Assembly (NCBI GenBank): GCA_018105865.1
Contig: CM030840.1
Coordinates: forward strand, 7,322,006-7,386,005
Origin: Metaphire vulgaris
Lineage: Eukaryota > Annelida > Clitellata > Crassiclitellata > Megascolecidae
DNA: 64,000 bases
Direction of reading: 5' to 3'
Part shown: positions 39,923-59,217 of the stretch, piece after piece
Numbering within the stretch: the stretch's first letter is position 1
How the letters are laid out: each line of letters begins with the position of its first letter
Notes under the pieces: model-generated
Told to the model about the DNA's origin: nothing
The model's input: the letters and a program-made list of their open reading frames with translations, nothing else
The model's database searches: none
Program-made: the position numbers and the translations under genes

Positions 39923-40101
39923 TTCTAAAGTAAAAGTGTTCTGCTTTCACGAATATCTGATAAACCTGTCATCAACATCTACACGACTGTTGAGCCGCAA
40001 ATCCAGATTTATCTGCAGATGAGCTTCGACGCGACCGATTGGAAGGATCGATTCAATTGAATACAGATCCACCGGGAAACAATGGTTTTCAACTTTTCTA
40101 T
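39923..40101 (-). other. Putative 5' exon or leader upstream of the GLIS ATG
   Basis: After a clean acceptor (CTCATTTTCAG, minus strand) one frame is open for about 49 codons and looks protein-like: VENHCFPVDLYSIESILPIG, then RVEAHLQINLDLRLNSRVDV. It ends in a stop 37 bp before the GLIS ATG. It may be 5' UTR of GLIS or the last coding exon of another transcript. The 34-bp repeat lies inside it. Confidence 0.4.
39977..40010. repeat. 34-bp direct repeat, copy 2
   Basis: Identical to 39442-39475; read on the minus strand it encodes NLDLRLNSRVD in the putative upstream exon. Confidence 0.95.
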
Positions 40102-40109
40102 CTGAAAAT

Positions 40110-41290
40110 GAGAACAAAATGAAAAATTAATCAAATTTTTAAAAGATTTAAACGATTTATAGAACTGTTATTGAAACTGCCTTCGAATGTTCACCTTTAC
40201 CACGAAGCGCATTTTCTTGAAGTGATATGTTAACTCGATCTGGGCATTTCAAATTATTTCTTTCATTTTGTCGTTTAATCTACTTCCAAATGCTCCATTA
40301 TTCAGTAAACGTTCTAGATGTTCCATAGATTCCTGAATACTAAAATAACAAAGAAACTTCTGCTGCGCCATTTATTGATGCCATTGACATAATAATAGCT
40401 GTGACGTTCGAACTTTTTGAACCTTATTAGGCCTATTTAGGTCTTTAAAGTCGTAAAGTTTCGTGTTTTAATTAGCATTGCAAAAGTGCGCTAGTCAAGG
40501 TGGCCTATCAGTTAAATCGTAAAAGTTAGGCCTATTGCACGAAGCAGCGTGATTGACTAACCGGTAAGTTACATCACTCAATAACAAAAAATTTTAAACC
40601 ATTTATGACAACTGCGACGCTCTATACTAGCCCAGGTCTAATTCTGTTCTATTTTTTATCAGTGCACATACCTATTTTGAAATTAAATTATAAATTATTG
40701 AAAATTCGAACTTTTATGACCTTTTATGAACTTTAGAAAAAACGAACTTCACAACTATGATTGGCATATCAGTCGATGGTCGCTCAGAAGTAGGCCTAGG
40801 TAGTAATCCCAATGTCATATCCATGCAGTGAGTCAATCCGATTTTTTCCGTTGCTTGCACATCGGCTCATTGCCAAGATCTGTCATTTGTCGATCCAGAG
40901 CGGTGAGTTGATTGATAAAACAATCACATCTTATTGCTACTGTAGTACTAAATTCCACGAATAGTCATTTAGTCGATGGAACGCAACTTAAAGTATGCAA
41001 ATGTACTCATGAACTTTGTACACAATCGACTGTCTAACGCTTCATTGGCATTAAAGTCGATGAATATGAGAGAAGCTATTTGCCGTATTAATTATCATGA
41101 ATCTAAGTTTCCATTCTGATGTCACACAATATTGACTTTTGCTTAATAAGATCTTACCCACTAATCAGCAGTTTGTAATATTTGTTCATAATAATAACGC
41201 TCAGCGTTAACGAATATCGAGCGTCAACGTGGTTCCTGGATGTCTTTGGCTGTGGTAATATTATATCAGTGAGATCATCAACACCCTTCT
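40110..41290. other. No feature recognised
   Basis: AT-rich sequence with several TAGGCCTA palindromes. No exon is seen. Confidence 0.4.
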
Positions 41291-41293
41291 TAC

Positions 41294-41345
41294 CTTGCGC
41301 TTCCAACTTTCGAATTTCTTCTTCAGATCTCTCGGCATAGGCCTA
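41294..41345 (-). other. Putative short exon upstream of GLIS
   Basis: The minus strand AERSEEEIRKLEAQ ends at a strong donor (GCAAG before GTAAGA) in phase 1, which fits the acceptor at 40101. A second reading starts at ATG as MPRDLKKKFESWKRK. The left edge is unclear because TAGGCCTA and an in-frame stop precede it. Confidence 0.3.
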
Positions 41346-41802
41346 GTCTACTCTCGCATCGACTATGTGTCCAAACTGGTCTGTTTTTGAGACAGAGGGC
41401 GCTTCACTTGTGCTCTGATTGAGCAGCGCTACTAGTCACGTGGCCAGACCTTAGTCGACTACCTGGACGTCAGCTTCTACGACTGCACTTGGCCTCTGAC
41501 GACCAACGAACGGACAGACGACAATTCCCGGATAATAAAATCAATATTCGCAGAACGCTCTCGACCGCAATTTCGAAGCACTTTCCCAGCGACAGTCGTT
41601 AGCGTTTAAACAACTCAGGTCAGCAGAGTCTGACCCCTTCTGACCTCGTTGCTAGGGACGCCTGTTCTTGATATACGGCAGCAACGGAGTCAATGGCCTC
41701 GGCCTAGACCTTCTGTATGTCGCACGAAGCACGACACCTGGCGACGACAGGTGAAACTGACGCAGATATAACAACACCCTCTCTTAAACATTAATACCTT
41801 GA

Positions 41803-41833
<31 letters not shown>

Positions 41834-42020
41834 CTCTGTTGGGCTGCGTAGCGTAAGACGAGCACAGATGTCGGACATGACGAAGTTTTATTCGACTCTG
41901 CGCTGAGTTTGCTGAATGGAGTCTTATGCACATAATAATTTTAATAAGAGTACGTTAAACGTTAATGTTATTATTAATCTTGACAATTTCTTAAGCGCAG
42001 TAACATAGCTAAGTGGCTAA
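41346..42020. other. No gene seen; (GT)n tract
   Basis: A (TG)n microsatellite is at 41803-41830. 41380-41680 is relatively CpG-rich with GTCACGTGGCC and could be a promoter region for the minus-strand gene, but I cannot support a start site. Confidence 0.35.
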
Positions 42021-42022
42021 AG

Positions 42023-42553
42023 TCAAAAGCGCTGTACAGGGAACGAAACGTTAAACAAATGCGTCTTGAGATGTTGTAGGAACCGATCCGGAGAGGTCTC
42101 GGTTGTCACAGCCATCGGGAGCAGGTTCCACGACGCCGGGTTTCCACGACGAAAGGACCGGTCCCCTAGCCCCGCTGTCTTGAGCGGAGGGGGGACGACG
42201 AGATGATTGCTGGCGCCGGAACGGAGAAGGGAGCGACGTGGTACTGTCGTCGATCGGCGGATTAGTTCCGACAGATACGCAGGACAGTGGGGGTCATTCA
42301 GCGCACGGAACGTGAGCCAGTGGCGCTTGAACTCCACACGCTCAGGGACCCGCAACCAGTGCAAACGATCTCTCAGTAATGGCGTTACATGGCTGCTCCA
42401 TCTAGCACCGAACACCAGGCGGGCCGAGACATTCAGGACCGACTGCAATCGATTAAGTTGACCGACCGGTAGTCCAAACAGCACACTGTTACAATAATCC
42501 ACCCGAGAGACGACTAGTGCGCGAACCAAGTCTATCGCTGCCGAAGTAGGCAA
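42023..42553 (-). pseudogene. LINE ORF2 C-terminal region, well preserved
   Basis: About 176 open codons read ALVVSRVDYCNSVLFGLPVG, HVTPLLRDRLHWLRVPERVE, FRALNDPHCPAYLSELIRR and LKTHLFN. This is the RT-to-end region of a CR1/L2-like LINE. It is one of the youngest LINE pieces here, 5'-truncated at about 42560. A decayed relative lies at 54190-54600. Confidence 0.9.
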
Positions 42554-42734
42554 GTAGCGACAATGTTATACTGAGACAACTCATACTATTTCAATCAATC
42601 AATCAAATTTATTTTTCACATCTTGTTGGATATACGTTTATACCACGGCGTTAGGCAGGGGCGCCCATCCCCCCTGGCTGCTGGAAGCAGGTTCCCCTTC
42701 CCAGAGGTCCGGCAGGGATTTATCTACACCACAC

Positions 42735-42735
<1 letters not shown>

Positions 42736-42824
<89 letters not shown>
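42736..42824. repeat. (ATT)n microsatellite
   Basis: Pure ATT run of about 89 bp. Confidence 0.95.
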
Positions 42825-42825
<1 letters not shown>

Positions 42826-42839
42826 CGAAAAAGTAGCCG

Positions 42840-43312
42840 TATAAGACTCGACACTGAACATTGACAATCCCCATCCCCGCAAATTCATGGGAAAAAATCT
42901 GAGGTCCGGGGTATAACCCCGGAAAATTTTTGAAATCAATAGGTGCTCGTAGGTGAGTTTCAGTGCATTTTGGACATTAAATCGCATACTTTGGTGCACC
43001 AGGATAGGTCTCATACCAGTATAACTTCTAATTCTTAATTTTTGGAAAATTCCAACAGCCACAAAGCACTATTAAATGTAAGTTGAAACTATGGAGAGAT
43101 ATCGCAGTAACTGCGCTGTCAAACTATTTAAAATTACCTGCAAATTATCTATTGGCAATATGACCACATCCAAATGCAAATAAAATAAATGCTACTTTTA
43201 GTATTTATTTTAAAAATTAGATTTCTCCAACAGCCACACCTACATTATTTTACATAGATGATAGAGGCATTAAAGCTGCAACAACTGCAAATTGGGTAAC
43301 TAGACTTAAGGC
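42840..43312. other. No gene seen
   Basis: AT-rich sequence. Two copies of 'ccaacagccac' (about 43053 and 43229) hint at an old duplication. Confidence 0.35.
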
Positions 43313-43627
43313 CAGGCCCTCCGAGAGAAATTCCGGGCCCCTGTGCAGAATGGGCGGCGGGCCCTTGAGGAGTATTAATTTCTTGACGACCTTTTTTTTG
43401 CTTGTCAGCCGTTTATGAAGTGTTGACGACCTTTTTTTAGTAGCACTGTGTCCCGGGCCCCCTTGTGCGCTCGCCGGGCACCTGTGCTAAGCTAACATCT
43501 TAACCATTCTTTAGTGTTATTACTCATTTTATTGTTAATTATAGATATTCATCATCGGCCCGAGCCCCCTCCAGACCGCCAGGCCCCTGTGCAGTTGCCC
43601 CCGCCCCGCCCCCTCTCGGAGGCCCTG
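43313..43627. mobile_element. hAT-like MITE (CAGGCCCTCCGAGAG ends)
   Basis: CAGGCCCTCCGAGAG and CTCGGAGGCCCTG ends are flanked by a perfect 8-bp duplication, cttaaggc (43305-43312 and 43628-43635). The interior has GACGACCTTTTTTTTGCTTGTCAG. Confidence 0.9.
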
Positions 43628-44440
43628 CTTAAGGCAACTGACTGAAACAAGCAATTTCTAATTATTATTAACAGTATTTAATTGCACCGTTTCACAGTTT
43701 TAAATGGATTGTAATTTGTTGATGGAGGTCTTTAATTTGGAAGGCTGCAGTAGTGGAGGGAGTTGCAGTAGTCTAATTTGGAATGTAAACTTCATGTGAG
43801 TCTATTGGTTTGTTATAAACGATTTATATTTCACAGGAAGTTTGCACTCTTCATCGTTAGAATGACTACGTAAAAGTTACAATAATAATAATAACATTTT
43901 ATGAATGCCTGATAATAATGAACTTGAGCTTGAATTGAGTACCGGTAATCTTATATGAAGTTACAAAATTGCACTGCAATAAAGCCAGTAATTGCGCAGT
44001 CATTGAGGGGCCTATTGAATTAATATACTACTCTAACGTGATACCAAAACTCAGGGGGGAATTTCTTTCCCCCCTAGGTTTTTCAGGAAGCATTTGCTTC
44101 CTTTCCCCCCTTGTGTGGGCGCCCCTGGCGTTAGGTACATTGAAAACTGTATTGCATAACTACTTAATAAATTAAAATAAAAACTCTTTGAAGTAGTAGT
44201 GTGGTGTAGTGTACTTTGAAGTGTAGTAGCAGTGGGAAACTTCTTCATTGCCAATGTAGTAATGCGTCCGCATCAGTCGATGGTCGCTTCAGTATGAAAT
44301 CGTAGTCAAAACTCCTCTTGCGTGGTAGGTAGTACATGGTTGAAATCTAGAGGTCGGTCCATATATACTTCTTGGTTCCGGCTAAAGGAGGTATTCCAAA
44401 AGTGTCTCTGATGACAACAATAGGGCAAGTAACTGCTTTA
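43628..44440. other. No gene seen
   Basis: AT-rich; a CCCCCC-rich MITE-like block is at 44050-44130 (GGGGGGAATTTC...GGGCGCCCCTGG) without clear ends. Confidence 0.4.
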
Positions 44441-45478
44441 CAGGGCCGTCGGAACTGGGGGCGCAGGGGATGCACCTGCACCCATGGAAAACTTAGGGGA
44501 TGCACTGCCAGGCTATTTCCCGAGAATTTGCGTTCGGGGGTGTCCCATAAGGGGCTGTCCATTAATTACGTCAACAATTTTTGGGCAATTTTACCAGTGA
44601 CAACAACTGTCAAACTTTCAGTGACCCCTAAAATTATGTCAATAACTTTTGACCCCTCCCTTAGATCAGTGACAGGTCCCCCTGAAAAGTTTGAAAGGTT
44701 ATTATTTTGCGGTGATGAGACTTTTCCTTTTTTGCTCATCAAGTGTCAAAATGTGGTGGTTCTGACCTTTTTGTCAGCTTTTTTCCGTTGCAATAAATAG
44801 TATTCCATGAAATTTCCTATTTTTTGATTAGGCCTATATGTAAAAAATGAAATTGTTGACGTCAACTTTTCTTGACCCCTCTCCCTGTCGACAACTGTCA
44901 AACTCTTTAGAACCCCTCCCCTATTTTGTTGACGTAATTAATGGACAGCTCCTAATTGCACGGGGTGTCAATGTCCAGTGTTTCATCTAGACTCCTTGGA
45001 CCCAGAGGAATAGAATTGGGCGGGAAGGTGGCGGGGTTCTATGCTTGTCCCCCAGAAAAAAGGAAACTACGAGTCAAAAAATTGATTTCCGTTGTCATCT
45101 CTTCCGTCATCGTAGGGTCCATTCTAATTTTTGTGGAGTCAGTTATAGTGGCTCAAGTTTCAAATTACAGAGGTGAATTTCCCCATTTAGAATTTTAAAT
45201 GAGTAGTTTTAAATCCAGTCTGTTTTGGTGATGGCCGACACCGCCCCTGGGAAGGGGTGTAGGGGCAGAGGTGTCTGTCACAAACTCACAAACCGGGGTT
45301 TAACCCCCCGCTGGGGGTGTAGGAAATCCCTCTGCACTGCACAGCCTGAAAGGCAAAAGCTACGGTTGCAGTTCATCCCTTGCGTCGGATTCATGAGGAG
45401 TAACAGCTAAAGACATATCAATTTACCAAATGGCCAACGAAATGCACCCCCTGCTAAAAATCCGTTCCGACGGCCCTG
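44441..45478. mobile_element. hAT-like element (CAGGGCCGTCGGAAC ends) with nested MITE
   Basis: CAGGGCCGTCGGAAC and GTTCCGACGGCCCTG are perfect inverted ends flanked by a perfect 8-bp duplication, ctgcttta (44433-44440 and 45479-45486). At 1038 bp it is long for a MITE; 402 bp are the nested element 44551-44952. The right half has short open frames without recognisable transposase. Confidence 0.92.
44551..44952. mobile_element. MITE (GGGGCTGTCCATTAATTA family), copy 2
   Basis: GGGGCTGTCCATTAATTACG and TAATTAATGGACAGCTCC ends with a TAA duplication on each side. Nested in the 44441-45478 element, so younger than it. Confidence 0.88.
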
Positions 45479-45486
45479 CTGCTTTA

Positions 45487-45979
45487 TGACAATAGACATT
45501 TCACTGAAGTAATTCTCTAGTAGGCTAATTATTGTTCTTTTGAATGAGACGCTTGCAATGGAAATCGCAGCCGTCATAGAAGCGCCTGAGGCAGATGTTA
45601 ATTCAGAAGTTGATTCGATTGTTTTCCATATTTTTTGTCCTGGAAATAAGATCATCCTTCGATCAAGTACGTTCTTCTGTTCAGGAATTGCGTAGCATTT
45701 CTGCTGCAGCTTCACATATCAGCAGCTGAGAGACACTGGCGGTTCAACGTGGGGAGATGAGTTGGGATGCATCCCCCACCGGACTTCCGGACTTTTTTTC
45801 GCTCGTGAAACCTATTTTTGGGTAAAAGTCTAGTAAAACTACGGGGAAAAACTGCGGATGACCTTTTTTGCTTGTCAAGGCTTTTAGAAGGATAAAGTAA
45901 AGTTAATGACAACCTTGTTTTGCTTGTCAGGGTTTTTTCAGATATGAATTTATTTCAAACTAGGTGTTTACCCGTCAAA
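45487..45979. other. MITE-like fragments, no gene
   Basis: Two GACCTTTTTTGCTTGTCA / CTTGTTTTGCTTGTCAG motifs lie at 45860-45935 next to CACTGGCGGTTCAACG (45736). This is probably a truncated MITE. Confidence 0.45.
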
Positions 45980-46212
45980 AATGACGGGGGAGATTGGCTG
46001 TTCTACCACCCGATTTTGCGCAAATGCAATAGCATTTTATGACGGGGAGATTGGCTGTTCTACCACCCGATTTTGCGCAAATACAATAGCATTTTATGAC
46101 GGGGAGATTGGCTGTTCTACCACCCGATTTTGCGCAAATGCAATAGCATTTTATGACGGGGGAGATTGGCTGTTTTACCACCCGAATTTGCGCAAATGCA
46201 ATAGCATTTTGC
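45980..46212. repeat. 57-bp tandem repeat, 4 units
   Basis: The unit starts TGACGGGGAGATTGGCTGTT and ends ATGCAATAGCATTTTA. The period is a multiple of three, so both strands stay open (GEIGCSTTRFCANAIAFYD on the plus strand). The units are almost identical, hence recent. Nothing supports translation. Confidence 0.95.
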
Positions 46213-46432
46213 GCAACTGATTGTCCTTAACTCGCGCCTTTTCCTTCAACCAAGTTAACGCCTATTCGCGTGAATTTTCTGAAACTTGATAGTCAACGTT
46301 AGTGTAATGATTTGGCAGTGTCGAACGACAGGCAGTGCTTGATTCTCTTGTTTGCTGTGCTGATTTTTCACGCCGAGCAACAGCCTGCTACTCATTCTCA
46401 CTTGATTGTCGGAAAGCTCGTGAATGCTGGAA

Positions 46433-46930
46433 CTTTTTTTGTTTTGCACAGAGGGTTAGAAAGAGGGATAAAATAGCTAAACAACGGTGCAAACCTCATC
46501 TTCTTAGCTCTTATATAGCCCAAGATCTAGCAAATTCAAAAAATTTGGAAACTTTCTCAGAATTCAAAACTTTCGCGAAATTCGCCGATAATACTTATGT
46601 TCAAACATTGGGGTCATCGGGTTAGAATTGATAGATCTTTGCCAAATGTCAACCGATTTTCAAACTTTTTGGTTTATTTTGTTCCTCTGACATCCCTTTA
46701 GAACTTTGCCGCTGACCAAAGTGGGGTTACCGCTTAAAATATTTTGCTAGGGGGCTTTAAACATTTTTCGAGGGGAGAGGGTGATATTTTAGGCCGTAAA
46801 GTGGACTCTACCCCCAAATTTTTTTGTTTTGCACGGACGGTTAGAAAGAGGAATAAACAATCTAAACAATGGTGCAAACCTCATCTTTTTAACTCCTATA
46901 TAGCCTGAGATATAGCAAATTTAAAACGTT
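46433..46930. repeat. Pair of about 105-bp direct repeats
   Basis: 46433-46540 and 46819-46927 share TTTGTTTTGCACRGA, GGTTAGAAAGAGG and GGTGCAAACCTCATCTT through ATAGCAAATT. Similarity is about 85-90 % by eye. No gene lies between them. Confidence 0.8.
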
Positions 46931-47079
46931 ACAGCAATCATTTCTGAAGAACGCTTTTCCAAAAATTAAAAAATCCCCAGTACGGTGACGGCGTCTGAAA
47001 ATTTAATCCCCACTTGAGGAGTTAAATATAAAAAATAGGTATAGAGGTTAGGAAAGAGTAAATATATATAATAACGGGA

Positions 47080-47790
47080 GGGGGCAGGGCATTGGGAGAG
47101 GGAAGGGAGGTTTGGGAGGAGGAAGATGGGTTGTACGGGTTTTCGGAGCAGCATTGTGTAGGTTTGGAAACGGGGTTTGGGGCCGGTTGGGTAGGGCGGA
47201 GCGCTGATGGGTTGGGGCCTGGGCGATTGGGAGAGGGATGGGTAGTTGGAAGGGGATAGGGAGAGGGAAGGGGAACGGGGGTTTAGGGCCGGGGCGGGAA
47301 TGGGTTGGGGCTGGAATGGGTTGGGCCCGGGGCGATTGGGGGAGAGATGGGGAGAGGGAAAAGGGATGGGGAGAGGGAAGGGGAACGGGGTTTGGGGCCG
47401 GGCCGGAATGTGTTGGGGCGGGGTGATTGGGAGAGGGATGAGGAGAGGGAAAAGAGGTGGGGAGATGGAAGAAGGGAACGGGGGTTTGGGGCCTGGGCCG
47501 GAATGGGTTGGGGCCGGGGCGAATGGGAGAGGGATGGAGAGAGGTAAAAGGGTTGGGGAGACGGAAGGGGAATGAGGGTTTGGGCGGACGATTGGGAGAA
47601 GGATGGGGAGAGGGAAAAGGGTTGGGGAGACGGAAGAGGAACGGGGTTTTTGGGGATTGGGAGGGGATGGGGAGAGGGAAGGAGATGGGGATAGGGAAGG
47701 GAAGGGGGTTTGGGGCCGGGGCGGGAATGGGTTGGGCCTGGGCGATTAGGAGAGGGATGGGGTGAGGGAAGGGGGGACGGGGGTTTAAGC
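47080..47790. repeat. G-rich purine minisatellite
   Basis: Imperfect 70-100 bp units of GGGAATGGGTTGGGGC, GATTGGGAGAGGGATG and GGGAGAGGGAAGGGG. The G-runs on one strand could form G-quadruplexes. The 285-codon Pro-rich minus frame and several plus frames are by-products of composition. Confidence 0.9.
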
Positions 47791-47799
47791 TGCAATTAA

Positions 47800-48222
47800 G
47801 GCGCTTCGTTAAACGCTCCGTTTTGATTAAACAATATTTGGTTGTCAATGACAACAGCGTCTTGCAATACCCGCCGTGTTGCGGACGCGACAGACGGACA
47901 GACATCGAGAATTATATAATAAGATTTTCTCCTGGGGCTTGTCCACAAATGACGTAACGCGCCTAATTTAATTAGCCTTGTTTACCCAGTATTGTATCCA
48001 GATGTTTTTTGAAAATGTACATCTGTTAATTAGTACTGAAAGTACCAAGGCTTATGGAAGTATGTTGTATAACTGATGATGAATAAAATCTTGGAAAAAA
48101 TACTGAGTGATCAAAAGTTCCTCGCTCTCAATCCTTTAAAAGCAGAATTTCCTTTAATTAGACTGCCACGACATGTGACGACAACTGGAAAAAAGAAAAT
48201 CACAAACTGATTTTAACCCCAG
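47800..48222. other. No gene seen
   Basis: A GGGGCTTGTCCACAAATGACGTAACGCG block at 47936 resembles the left end of the 63108 element without a partner. Nothing else is recognised. Confidence 0.4.
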
Positions 48223-48224
48223 AC

Positions 48225-48425
48225 GCAATAATAACCTCTGTTACAACTGCAAAAGTTTTGGATTTACTTTTGACACTTCCCTTAATTTCGAAGCTCAAAT
48301 TTAATATCCCAGCCATCAAAAACCTGTTATGCTCACATTCGAGATCTACGCCGCCTTCGTCCCTACCTTGTTTCCACTATCGTCACTTCGACCAATAGCT
48401 CATTTAAAGTTACACTCTGTAACTC
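48225..48425 (+). pseudogene. LINE ORF2 fragment
   Basis: In two frames the plus strand reads KSFGFTFDTSLNFEAQI and then CSHSRSTPP, corresponding at the DNA level to the AHIRDLRRLRP block. It is a decayed copy of the family at 38673-39040, on the opposite strand. Confidence 0.7.
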
Positions 48426-48469
48426 ACTGTTTCACAATTTGCATGACGTAATTTATGGAGGTCCGAGAT

Positions 48470-48698
48470 GCGTCTTTTTTTCTGCAAAAAAGCAGAAGGT
48501 TATATGAATATTTATGAACCGCGTGACGCTCTTAATGTGAATATTTCTAAAGCAAAGACAACTTTATGGGTTAGGGTTAGGCTTAGGGTTAGAGTTAGGG
48601 TCAGGGTTAAGGTTAGGGTTAGTTAACCCTAACCATAACCCTAACCCCTAACCCTAAACCCTATGCATAACCGTCTGCTTTTTGCAGAAAAAAGACGC
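48470..48698. mobile_element. MITE with telomere-like core, copy 1
   Basis: Ends GCGTCTTTTTTTCTGCAAAA and TTTTGCAGAAAAAAGACGC are flanked by a perfect 9-bp duplication, gtccgagat (48461-48469 and 48699-48707). At its centre TTAGGG-type repeats (48568-48620) face CCCTAA-type repeats (48625-48660), so the element is a large palindrome. The 9-bp duplication fits Mutator-like transposition. Confidence 0.85.
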
Positions 48699-48819
48699 GT
48701 CCGAGATTTGTGAAGTAGGCCTAGGCTATTTTTAGGGGGTCCGAGATTTGTGACAGCTTGTGACAGAGGAGAGGTCAAAAATGGCCCAAAATAGCGTGAC
48801 GTACTTTATTGACGATCTC

Positions 48820-49072
48820 AAAACCTAGGTTTTTACCAGAGCCGAACGATGTCAAGTGCATAATTAATATGGCGCTATAAGTTTTCCAATAATGGTTTCA
48901 TTTTTCAGATTACGTCGCCGGTCTCTTTGATATGATTCGGCTTTGGTGAAGTCTGCGACAACGACTTCCGCATGACTTCCGTTTGACACGCGGACTTTAA
49001 AACTGAATATTTTAAGAAAATTCAAAATAGATAAATTTCGATTTCGTTCATTTGCTTCGACTGGGATCTGCT
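48820..49072 (+). promoter_or_regulatory. Probable SLC30A7 promoter and 5' UTR
   Basis: Immediately upstream of the ATG at 49073 there are two ACTTCCG words (inverted ETS-site core CGGAAGT) near 48962-48985, a CCAAT at 48886, and local CpGs. No TATA box is seen. The start site cannot be fixed from sequence. Confidence 0.4.

Positions 49073-59217
<10,145 letters not shown>

Noticed and set aside
47048..47905. 285-codon Pro-rich protein on the minus strand
   Set aside because: Lies over the G-rich minisatellite; several frames on both strands are open and the peptide only mirrors the repeat.
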